This document shows positions 14,951-24,135 of a stretch of DNA of 64,000 bases, one piece after another. This DNA comes from Spirilliplanes yamanashiensis (lineage in GTDB: Bacteria; Actinomycetota; Actinomycetes; Mycobacteriales; Micromonosporaceae), in NCBI RefSeq assembly GCF_016863475.1, contig NZ_BOOY01000039.1, positions 62,001 to 126,000 of the forward strand, given 5' to 3'. Below the pieces are notes generated by a model. That model saw only the letters and a program-made list of their open reading frames with translations, ran no database searches and was not told the DNA's origin. The position numbers and the translations under genes were made by a program. Position 1 is the first letter of the stretch. The number at the start of each line of letters is the position of its first letter.

Positions 14951-17116
14951 ATGATGCCCGTCCCCCTTCGTGCGCGCCGCCGCCTCACCGCGCGCACCGG
15001 CGCCCTGGCGGCCGCCCTGGTCGGCCTGCTCAGTGCGTACATCGCGGTCACCGTCGCCTCCGCGGAGGCGGCCGAGACCCTGCTCTCGCAGGGCAAGCCG
15101 GTCACCGCCTCCAGCAGCGAGAACGCGTCGTTCCCGGCCACCGCGGCCGTGGACGGCGACGCCGGCACCCGCTGGGCCAGCGCGTTCAGCGACCCCCAGT
15201 GGATCCGCGTCGACCTCGGCAGCCCGCAGGCGATCAGCCGGGTGGCGCTGAACTGGGAGGCCGCGTACGCCCGGGCCTTCACGATCGAGACCTCCACGGA
15301 CGGCTCGGCGTGGACCCAGCGGTACGCCACCACCACCGGCGCCGGCGGCGAGCAGAGTGTCGCCGTCACCGGCACGGCCCGGTACGTGCGGCTGACCGCC
15401 ACCGCGCGGGCCACCCAGTTCGGGGTGTCGCTGTGGGAGTTCCAGGTGTTCGGGGGGTCCGCGGCGACGCCGTGCGGCACCGCGAACGCCGCCCAGGGCC
15501 GCCCGGCGACCGCCAGCAGCACCGAGAACGCCGCGTTCCCGGCGTCGGCCGCGGTCGACGGCGACGCGGGCACCCGGTGGGCCAGCGCGTTCAGCGATCC
15601 GCAGTGGCTGCGCGTCGACCTGGGCAGTGTCCAGGCGATCTGCGGGCTGACCCTGACCTGGGAGGCCGCCTTCGGGCGGGCGTTCACGGTGGAGGCCAGC
15701 GCCGACGGCACCACCTGGTCCCAGCTGTACGCCACCACCACCGGGGCGGGCGGGGTGCAGAACCTGGCCGTGACCGGCAGCGGCCGGTACGTGCGGCTGA
15801 CCGGCAACCAGCGCGGCACCGCGTACGGCTACTCGCTGTTCGAGTTCGCCGTGCGCACGGCAGGGGGAAGCACGACGACCCCGCCGACCACCGGGCCTAC
15901 CACCGGCCCGACCACCCCGCCGCCCACCGGGGCGCGGCTGCTCAGCTACAACAAGCCCGCCACCGCCAGCACCGAGCAGAACGACGTCAACTGCAACCCG
16001 TGCACCGCCGACAAGGCGTTCGACTACGACCCGGCCAGCCGCTGGGCGACCAGCTCCACCACGGGCTGGGTCGACCCGGGCTGGATCGCCGTCGACCTCG
16101 GCGCCACCGCCCAGATCAGCCAGGTGGTGCTGCAGTGGGACCCGGCGTACGCGTCGGCGTACCGGATCGAGGTCAGCCCCGACGGCCGGGCCTGGACGCC
16201 GATCTACTCCACCACCACCGGCCGCGGCCTCAAGGAGACGCTGAACGTCTCGGGCAGCGGGCGCCACGTGCGGATGTACGGCACCGCGCGGTCCGGCCCG
16301 TACGGCTACTCGCTGTGGGAGTTCCAGGTGTACGGCACCGGCGGCAACCCGCAGTCGCCGCCGGCGCGGCCCGCCGACCCGGTGTTCCCGGCGACCCGCC
16401 TGATCTGGCAGGACGAGTTCAACGGCCCGGCCGGCAGCAAGCCCGACGGTGCGAAGTGGACGATGGACCCGGGCCTGCCGCAGAACAACGAGGTGCAGTA
16501 CTACACCGACAACAGCGCCAACGCCGCGATGGACGGCAACGGCAGCCTCGTCATCGAGGCGCGCCGCGAGTCGGCCGGCGGCCGGGACTACACCTCACAC
16601 CGCATGAACACCAGCAACAAGTTCCACGTGCAGTACGGCCGCATCGAGGCCCGGGTGAAGGTGCCGAAGGGCAACGGGCTGTGGCCGGCGTTCTGGATGA
16701 TGGGCGAGAAGTTCCTCCAGGGCCGCCCGTGGCCGTACAACGGCGAGATCGACATCATGGAGGTCCTCGGGCGCAACACCACCGAGGGGTACTCGACCCT
16801 GCACGCCCCCGCCTACAACGGCGCCGGCGGCTATGGCCAGAAGTACACCACCCCCGGCGCGCTCGACCTGTCGAACGACTTCCACGTGTGGGCGGTCGAG
16901 TGGGACAGCAAGGGCATGAGCTTCAAGCTCGACGGCCGCGAGGTGTTCTACGCCGACAAGAACACGGTCGAGACGACCCGCGGGCCGTGGATCTTCGACG
17001 ACAAGCACTACATCATCCTCAACCTCGCCGTCGGCGGTGACTTCCCCGGTCCCATCGACGCCACCACCCCGTTCCCGTCGCGCATGCTGGTCGACTACGT
17101 CCGCGTCTACCAGTGA
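14951..17116 (+). CDS. Secreted GH16 beta-glucanase-like enzyme with three F5/8C domains
   Basis: 721 residues. A basic N-terminus and hydrophobic core (ALAAALVGLLSAYIAVTVAS) form a signal peptide. Three discoidin/F5/8-type-C (CBM32-like) domains follow at about 42-172, 178-300 and 328-455. Domains 2 and 3 are separated by a Thr/Pro linker. The C-terminal ~240 residues are a glycoside hydrolase family 16 jelly roll with the catalytic signature GEIDIMEV: Glu599 nucleophile, Asp601, Glu604 acid/base. GH16 enzymes cleave beta-1,3/1,4-glucans, laminarin, agar or carrageenan; which one cannot be read. GGAAGGAA precedes the ATG. It is probably controlled by the LacI regulator downstream. Confidence 0.93.
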   Translation: MMPVPLRARRRLTARTGALAAALVGLLSAYIAVTVASAEAAETLLSQGKPVTASSSENASFPATAAVDGDAGTRWASAFSDPQWIRVDLGSPQAISRVALNWEAAYARAFTIETSTDGSAWTQRYATTTGAGGEQSVAVTGTARYVRLTATARATQFGVSLWEFQVFGGSAATPCGTANAAQGRPATASSTENAAFPASAAVDGDAGTRWASAFSDPQWLRVDLGSVQAICGLTLTWEAAFGRAFTVEASADGTTWSQLYATTTGAGGVQNLAVTGSGRYVRLTGNQRGTAYGYSLFEFAVRTAGGSTTTPPTTGPTTGPTTPPPTGARLLSYNKPATASTEQNDVNCNPCTADKAFDYDPASRWATSSTTGWVDPGWIAVDLGATAQISQVVLQWDPAYASAYRIEVSPDGRAWTPIYSTTTGRGLKETLNVSGSGRHVRMYGTARSGPYGYSLWEFQVYGTGGNPQSPPARPADPVFPATRLIWQDEFNGPAGSKPDGAKWTMDPGLPQNNEVQYYTDNSANAAMDGNGSLVIEARRESAGGRDYTSHRMNTSNKFHVQYGRIEARVKVPKGNGLWPAFWMMGEKFLQGRPWPYNGEIDIMEVLGRNTTEGYSTLHAPAYNGAGGYGQKYTTPGALDLSNDFHVWAVEWDSKGMSFKLDGREVFYADKNTVETTRGPWIFDDKHYIILNLAVGGDFPGPIDATTPFPSRMLVDYVRVYQ

Positions 17117-17193
17117 CGTCTCGGCGCCGGGGGCCGGCGGATCCCCAGTCCCGGCCCCCGGTGCCGCTCCACTCCCCGAGGAGGCAAGCCCCC

Positions 17194-18468
17194 ATGCGTC
17201 CATTGAGAAGACCGAGAACGAGAATCCTGGCGGCGTCCGTGGCGGTGGTGCTCGGCGGGTTCCTCGCCGTCACCGCGCGCGGCGCGGAGGCCGCCGACGC
17301 CCTGCTGTCCCAGGGCCGGCCCGCCACCGCCTCGTCGACGGAGGGCCCGGCGTTCCCCGCGTCGGCCGCCGTCGACGGCAGCCGCGGCACCCGCTGGTCG
17401 AGCGCGTTCGCCGACCCGCAGTGGTTCCAGGTCGATCTCGGCGCGAGCGCCGCACTGTCGTCGGTGGTGCTCGACTGGGAGGCCGCGTACGCCCGGTCGT
17501 ACCAGCTGAAGACCTCGCCGGACGGCACCACCTGGACCACCGTGCGGTCCACCACGGCCGGGGCCGGCGGCCGGGAGACGATCCCGGTCACCGCCACCGC
17601 CCGGTACGTGCGGCTGGAGACCACGGCCCGCGCCACCCCGTACGGCGTGTCGCTGCTGGAATTCCAGGTGTACGGCGCCGGCGCCACCACCCCCACCCTG
17701 CCGCCGAACGTGGTGCGGGTGGCGGAGTTCCTCGCCGACTGCCCGTTCTCCCACCGGCTGCCCGACGACCCGATCGTCTTCCCGAAGATGCCGGGCGCCT
17801 CGCACATGCACAGCTTCTTCGGCAGCACGGTCACCAACGCGATGAGCGAGGTGCAGGACCTGCTGAACGCGAACAGCAACTGCAACCCGTCGATCGACAA
17901 GTCGTCGTACTGGGTGCCCACCCTCTACGACGGCGACCGGCCGGTCGAGCCGGTCACCGGCATCTTCTACTACCTCGGCGAGGGCGTGCGCGACGACCTG
18001 ATCGCCCAGGCGCAGCCGCTGCCGCTGGGCCTGCGGATCGTCGCGGGCAACGCCCGGGCCGCCGGCCCGGCCGACAACACGATCAGCCGCTGGTCGTGCC
18101 TGCACGCCGGGCACGTGGGCTCCTCGCCGGACTTCGTCAACTGCCCGGCCGGCACGATGCTGGAGTCCTACCTGGACTTCCCGCAGTGCTGGAACGGCCG
18201 CGACCTGGACTCGCCGGACCACAAGAGCCACATGGCGTACCCGGTGAACGCGGCCTGCCCGCCCAGCCACCCGGTGGTGGTGCCGAAGCTGCGCCAGGTG
18301 CTGCGGTACCCGGTCAGCGGCGACCCGGCGCGGCTGCGGCTGGCGTCCGGGCCCGGCTACACGATGCACGGCGACTTCTTCAACGCCTGGCCGGTGGAGG
18401 AGATGGAGCGGCGGGTGCGCGACTGCATCCGGCCGATCATCAAGTGCGGCGTCGACGGGCGGCCGTGA
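17194..18468 (+). CDS. Secreted F5/8C-DUF1996 protein
   Basis: 424 residues with GAGGAGG upstream of the ATG. Signal peptide or anchor (ILAASVAVVLGGFLAVTARG), one F5/8C domain (about 36-165) closely resembling the first domain of the preceding GH16 protein (both begin ALLSQG or TLLSQG and contain TRWxSAFxDPQW). DUF1996 (about 175-420) follows, recognised by the GASHMHSFFGS motif and the late HMAYPVNAACPPSHP region. DUF1996 is common in secreted fungal and actinobacterial proteins and has no established activity. Location 77 bp behind the glycosidase suggests a joint role in polysaccharide binding or breakdown. Confidence 0.88.
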   Translation: MRPLRRPRTRILAASVAVVLGGFLAVTARGAEAADALLSQGRPATASSTEGPAFPASAAVDGSRGTRWSSAFADPQWFQVDLGASAALSSVVLDWEAAYARSYQLKTSPDGTTWTTVRSTTAGAGGRETIPVTATARYVRLETTARATPYGVSLLEFQVYGAGATTPTLPPNVVRVAEFLADCPFSHRLPDDPIVFPKMPGASHMHSFFGSTVTNAMSEVQDLLNANSNCNPSIDKSSYWVPTLYDGDRPVEPVTGIFYYLGEGVRDDLIAQAQPLPLGLRIVAGNARAAGPADNTISRWSCLHAGHVGSSPDFVNCPAGTMLESYLDFPQCWNGRDLDSPDHKSHMAYPVNAACPPSHPVVVPKLRQVLRYPVSGDPARLRLASGPGYTMHGDFFNAWPVEEMERRVRDCIRPIIKCGVDGRP

Positions 18469-18490
18469 CGTGACGGCGCCGCGGGGCCCG

Positions 18491-18502
18491 GGAAGCGCTC
18501 TA
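18491..18502. promoter_or_regulatory. LacI-type operator-like site 3 (GGAAGCGCTCTA)
   Basis: AGCGCT-centred site just upstream of the TATAAC -10 of the LacI gene, overlapping where its -35 would sit. The position fits autorepression. Confidence 0.65.
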
Positions 18503-18522
18503 TCGACCGCGCCCCGCGGTGC

Positions 18523-18528
18523 TATAAC
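18523..18528 (+). promoter_or_regulatory. -10 element TATAAC of the LacI gene, probably leaderless
   Basis: TATAAC ends 7 nt before the GTG start, so transcription would begin at or next to the first codon. No ribosome-binding site is present. The -35 region is poor and overlaps the operator. Confidence 0.6.
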
Positions 18529-18535
18529 AAACGGC

Positions 18536-19585
18536 GTGCCCGCCCGTCCGCCCCGCGGCGTCCGGCCGCCGACCATGGACGAGGTGGCCGCGGCGGCCGG
18601 CGTCTCCCGCGCCACGGTCTCGCGGGTGATCAACAACGCGCCGACGGTCGAGGCGAAGATCCGCGAGCGGGTGCAGCGGGCCATCAGCGCCACCGGGTAC
18701 GTGGTCAACTCCGCCGCCCGCACGCTGGTGACCCGGCGCACCGGCTCCGTCGCGCTGGTCATCAGCGAGCCGGAGCAGCGCGAGTACGACTCCTCGTTCC
18801 TCAACCGGATCTTCACCGACCCGTTCTTCGGCCGGATCACGGCGGGCGCGCAGTCGGCGCTGCGCCCGCACGACGTGCACCTGGTGATCCTGCCGACCGA
18901 CTCCAGCGACCACCACCAGGTGGTGCGCTACCTGCGGCAGGGCCACGTCGACGGGGTCCTGCTGATCAGCAGCCACGACGAGGACCCGCTGCCCGAGCAG
19001 GTGCACGCGCTGGGCATCCCGGCGGTCATGTCGGCCCGGCCCGCCGCCGCCATTCCGGCCAGCTTCGTGCACACCGACCAGCGCCTCGGCGCCCGGCTGG
19101 CCGCGGAGCACCTGATCCGCCGCGGCTGCACCCGGCTCGCCACGGTCAGCGGCCCGCTCGACATGCCCGCCGGGCAGGAACGCCTCGACGGCTTCCGGTC
19201 GTTCCTGCAGCGCCGCGGGCTGGCCGACGTCCCGTGCGTCGAGGGCGACTTCACCCGCGCCGGCGGCGAGGACGCGGCCCGCCGGCTGCTCGCCGAGCAC
19301 CCCGGCGTCGACGGGCTGTTCGTCGCCAACGACCTGATGGCCGAGGGCGCCATGCTGGTCCTGCACGACCTGGGCCGCCGGGTGCCCGACGACGTGGCCG
19401 TCATCGGCTTCGACGACAGCAGCGCGGCGCTGGCGTGCCGCCCGCCGCTGACCACCGTCCGGCAGCCCGTCGAGGAGATGGCCGCCGAGATGGCGGAGCT
19501 GCTGCTCGCCCACATCGCCGACCCGGACCGGCTGCCCCGGTCGGTCAGCTTCCAGCCGACCCTGGTGATCCGCGGCTCCGCCTGA
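18536..19585 (+). CDS. LacI family transcriptional regulator
   Basis: 349 residues. N-terminal LacI helix-turn-helix and hinge (TMDEVAAAAGVSRATVSRVI, then the ARTLVTRR hinge), followed by a periplasmic-binding-protein-like sugar domain (TGSVALVISEPE; RGCTRLATVSGPLDMPAGQE; DGLFVANDLMAEGAM; VIGFDDSSAAL). The open frame extends 22 codons further upstream, but that would cover the operator and promoter, so the GTG after TATAAC was chosen. It probably represses the GH16/DUF1996 genes and itself through the three AGCGCT-centred sites and releases them on an oligosaccharide. Confidence 0.92.
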   Translation: MPARPPRGVRPPTMDEVAAAAGVSRATVSRVINNAPTVEAKIRERVQRAISATGYVVNSAARTLVTRRTGSVALVISEPEQREYDSSFLNRIFTDPFFGRITAGAQSALRPHDVHLVILPTDSSDHHQVVRYLRQGHVDGVLLISSHDEDPLPEQVHALGIPAVMSARPAAAIPASFVHTDQRLGARLAAEHLIRRGCTRLATVSGPLDMPAGQERLDGFRSFLQRRGLADVPCVEGDFTRAGGEDAARRLLAEHPGVDGLFVANDLMAEGAMLVLHDLGRRVPDDVAVIGFDDSSAALACRPPLTTVRQPVEEMAAEMAELLLAHIADPDRLPRSVSFQPTLVIRGSA

Positions 19586-19588
19586 CCC

Positions 19589-20242
19589 TCACACCACCGC
19601 GGGGTCGGGGACCGGCTCGGCCGACGGGACCGGCGGGCGGGCCGGTTCCGGCGTCGCGTCCAGCGGCTCGACCGGCTCCCACGGGCCCACCCCGAACCGG
19701 CCGGTGCTGCCCAGGTCGAGCGGGCCGTCCGGCGTCACGGTGCGGGCCCGGTGACCAGGGACGGCCACCACGGCCAGGTGGACGACGGCCACGGGCGGCT
19801 CGCGCACGTCGTCGTAGGTGCTGCGCCACACGATCCCGGCGGCCGCCCGCGCACCGGGCCGCAGGGTGAACGCGCGCGGCGGCCGGTCCAGCGCCGGCAC
19901 CTGGGCGATGCCGCCCGTGCCGGCCAGCACCCGCACGTCGAGCCGCCGCCGGTCGGCGCCCAGCGGCCGCACGTGCGGGCGGCCGTCGACGGCGACCGGG
20001 GCGGTGCCGCAGTTGACCAGCCGCAGCGTCATCACCCGCAGGCCCATGGCCGCGTCGGTCTCGCCGGCCTCGACCCGCAGCCCGTCCGCCGGGCACTCCG
20101 GCGCGGACCCGGACGGCGCCGCCGAGCGGCCGATGCCTGTGCCCGATCCCGTGTCCGTGCCCGATCCCGGGACGGTGCCCGGGGCGGCGCACCCGGCGGC
20201 GAGCAGCAGCGGCAGCAGGCCGGCGAGGCGTCCCCGTTCCAT
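19589..20242 (-). CDS. DUF4232-type lipoprotein
   Basis: 217 residues with a lipoprotein signal (LLPLLLAAGC, lipobox Cys18) and a Ser/Gly/Thr linker. A beta-rich domain follows in the style of DUF4232 (LRVMTLRLVNCGTAPVAVDG, RPHVRPLG, FTLRPGARAAAGIVWRS). A Pro-rich tail ends the protein. DUF4232 proteins are exported actinobacterial lipoproteins of unknown function. Convergent with the LacI gene, 3 bp apart, and divergent from the M15 peptidase. Confidence 0.8.
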   Translation of the reverse strand: MERGRLAGLLPLLLAAGCAAPGTVPGSGTDTGSGTGIGRSAAPSGSAPECPADGLRVEAGETDAAMGLRVMTLRLVNCGTAPVAVDGRPHVRPLGADRRRLDVRVLAGTGGIAQVPALDRPPRAFTLRPGARAAAGIVWRSTYDDVREPPVAVVHLAVVAVPGHRARTVTPDGPLDLGSTGRFGVGPWEPVEPLDATPEPARPPVPSAEPVPDPAVV

Positions 20243-20362
20243 GCCGCGACTCTAGGGGGGCGCCGCACACGCAACCGCATGGCAACCCGGCCGCACTTCA
20301 CCGCCGGGCGGGCTCCGCCGATCGGACATCTGTCGTCGGCCCGAGCGCGGAGGAGTGCGTCC

Positions 20363-20990
20363 TTGCAGGGAATCACCGGAGTGACCGCACGGATGGCGGA
20401 GATCCAGACGCGGATGGTCGCGCTCGCGACCGGCAACGCGGTCGGGTCCACCACCGCCACGAGCAGCTCCTCGTCGGCCGCCACGGCGACGACGAAGACC
20501 TCCGGGACGGCGTTCGCGTCGGCGCTGGCCGACGCCGTGGCCGCCACCGACGGCACGGCCGCCACCGCCGGCGCCAAGAAGGCGGGCGGCAGCCACACCG
20601 TCAACAGCAAGGGCGTGCCCACCGAGCTGGCCGCCTACGGCAACGGCAAGATCCCGGCGAACGCGCTGGAGAAGGTCGCCGGCACCAACCACAAGCTGTG
20701 GGCGCCGGCCGCCCAGTCGCTGACCAACATGCTGGCCGCCGCCAAGCGCGACGGCGTGACCATCGGCATCACCGACTCGTACCGCTCGTACGACGAGCAG
20801 GTCGACGTGGCCCGCCGCAAGGGCCTCTACTCCCAGGGCGGCCTCGCCGCGAAGCCCGGCACCAGCGACCACGGCTGGGGCATGGCCGTCGACCTCGACC
20901 TGAACAGCAAGGCCCAGGCGTGGATGCGCAAGCACGGCAAGGAGTACGGCTTCGAGGAGGACACCCCCCGGGAGCCGTGGCACTGGGGCT

Positions 20991-21001
<11 letters not shown>
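20363..21001 (+). CDS. M15 family (VanY-like) metallopeptidase
   Basis: 212 residues from a TTG with AGGAG at 7-nt spacing, giving the N-terminus MQGITGVTARMAEIQ that resembles other actinobacterial members. A low-complexity Ser/Thr/Ala region (about 30-75) precedes the M15 domain. Zinc ligands are visible: His170 and Asp177 in DHGWGMAVDLD and His207 in EPWHWGF. Typical activity is D,D-carboxy- or endopeptidase cleavage of peptidoglycan stems. No classical signal peptide is visible, so export must be atypical or need lysis. Overlaps the convergent methyltransferase by 11 bp. Confidence 0.87.
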
Positions 21002-22905
<1,904 letters not shown>

Positions 22906-22918
22906 ACCCTGCCGCGCC

Positions 22919-22952
22919 GAGGCGCCCGGACCCCGCGGGGACCGGGCGCCTC
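22919..22952. terminator. Bidirectional terminator hairpin after asd
   Basis: Perfect 11-bp arms GAGGCGCCCGG and CCGGGCGCCTC around a self-complementary CCCCGCGGGG centre. It lies between the convergent asd and SDR genes and includes the last codon of the SDR. No U-tract, as usual in high-GC actinobacteria. Confidence 0.75.
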
Positions 22953-23754
22953 AGCGCAGGTGCAGCACGTTGCCCGTCACCAGGGCGCCCGCGTCCGAGC
23001 ACAGGAACGCGATCACCTCCGCCACCTGCGCCGGCGTCGCCACCGTGTGGTGCTCCGTGCTCGTGCGCACGTACTCGCGCACCGCGTCCGTCACCCAGCC
23101 CGTGTCCGTCACCGGCGGGTGCACCGCGTTCGCCGTGATCCCGAAGCCGGCCAGCTCCACCGACGCCGACATCGTGTAGTTCGCCAGGGCCGCCTTCGCC
23201 GCCCCGTACGACACCTCCTCCGGGAAGCCCAGCGCCCCGCCCGAGATCAGGCTGACGATCCGCCCCCAGCCCCGCCCGGCCGCCACGCTGCGCCGCGCCA
23301 GCTCCGCGATCAGCAGCGCCCCGCCGCGCGCGTCCACCCCGGCGTTGCGCTCGAACGACGCCGCGTCCACCGGCCGCAGCACCCGGCCCAGGCGGTCCTC
23401 GCGCGTCGGCTTGAAGGTGTCGGCCACCCAGCCCGTCGCGTTGTTGACGAGGATGTCGACCGTCCCGAACACCCGCTCCGCCTCGTCGAACACCCGCGCC
23501 GGCGTCGCCGGGTCCAGCAGGTCCGCCTCCACCGCGGCCGCGCGCCCGCCCGCCGCCGCGATCCGCGCCAGGACCCCCTCGGGACCCGCCGCCCGGTGCC
23601 GCCGGTACGCCTCCGGCACGCCGGGGTCCGGCTCGTCCACCACCCGCAGGTACGTCACGAGCACCGCCACCCCGTCGGCGGCCAGCCGCTCCGCCGTGGC
23701 GGCCCCGATGCCGTGGTTCGCGCCGGTGACCACGGCGACCCTGTTCGCGTTCAT
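22951..23754 (-). CDS. Short-chain dehydrogenase/reductase
   Basis: 267 residues, ATG preceded by AAGGAG. Classical SDR: TGANHGIGAA nucleotide-binding turn, NNAT motif, a Ser-bearing strand (RIVSLISGGALGF) and the catalytic YGAAK. The C-terminus (LCSDAGALVTGNVLHLR) matches the 3-oxoacyl-ACP-reductase-like group. An insertion around EDRLGRVLRPVDAASFE is longer than usual. Substrate unknown; no operon partner. Confidence 0.9.
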   Translation of the reverse strand: MNANRVAVVTGANHGIGAATAERLAADGVAVLVTYLRVVDEPDPGVPEAYRRHRAAGPEGVLARIAAAGGRAAAVEADLLDPATPARVFDEAERVFGTVDILVNNATGWVADTFKPTREDRLGRVLRPVDAASFERNAGVDARGGALLIAELARRSVAAGRGWGRIVSLISGGALGFPEEVSYGAAKAALANYTMSASVELAGFGITANAVHPPVTDTGWVTDAVREYVRTSTEHHTVATPAQVAEVIAFLCSDAGALVTGNVLHLR

Positions 23755-23845
23755 TTCACTCCTTCGATAGCTGTCCACAGTAGAACTGCCGGACTTTTTG
23801 CCCGAATCGGTAGCGCATGGTCGGTTTGAGGTGCACAGTGATGGC

Positions 23846-24049
23846 ATGAGCGACGGTGGGCGCAGCGGCGGCTACTTCTGGTGCCTGCGCCACAGCCGTG
23901 TCGAGACCCTGGCGGACGCGTGTCCGATGCAGTACCGCCTGGGTCCCTACGACTCCGTGGCCGACGCCGAGCGGGCACTCGACACCGTCGAGAAGCGCAA
24001 CGCGGCGTGGGACGCCGAGGACGCTCGCTGGAACGGGGAGGAACCGTAG
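23846..24049 (+). CDS. Small conserved actinobacterial protein
   Basis: 67 residues, starting MSDGGRSGGYFWCLRHSRVE. It contains two Cys (WCLRH and DACPMQYRL) and a GPYDSVADAERALDTVEKRN segment reminiscent of SPOR-like repeats. The tail is acidic (WDAEDARWNGEEP). I know such short proteins in many actinobacteria without assigned function. A Cys pair with the intervening His could bind metal; this is speculation. The upstream sequence is AT-richer than its surroundings, suitable for a promoter. Confidence 0.75.
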   Translation: MSDGGRSGGYFWCLRHSRVETLADACPMQYRLGPYDSVADAERALDTVEKRNAAWDAEDARWNGEEP

Positions 24050-24135
24050 GCCGGCGTCGGACTTCTGTGTCCACGCCGGATTTTCGCTGTCTCCAGGCGG
24101 AGACGAGCCCGCAGTCATCGCAAGGAGGAACACCC

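Noticed and set aside
13472-16267. A 931-codon minus-strand open frame opposite the GH16 gene
   Set aside because: Low-complexity Gly/Arg/Pro composition; the plus strand encodes clear F5/8C and GH16 domains.
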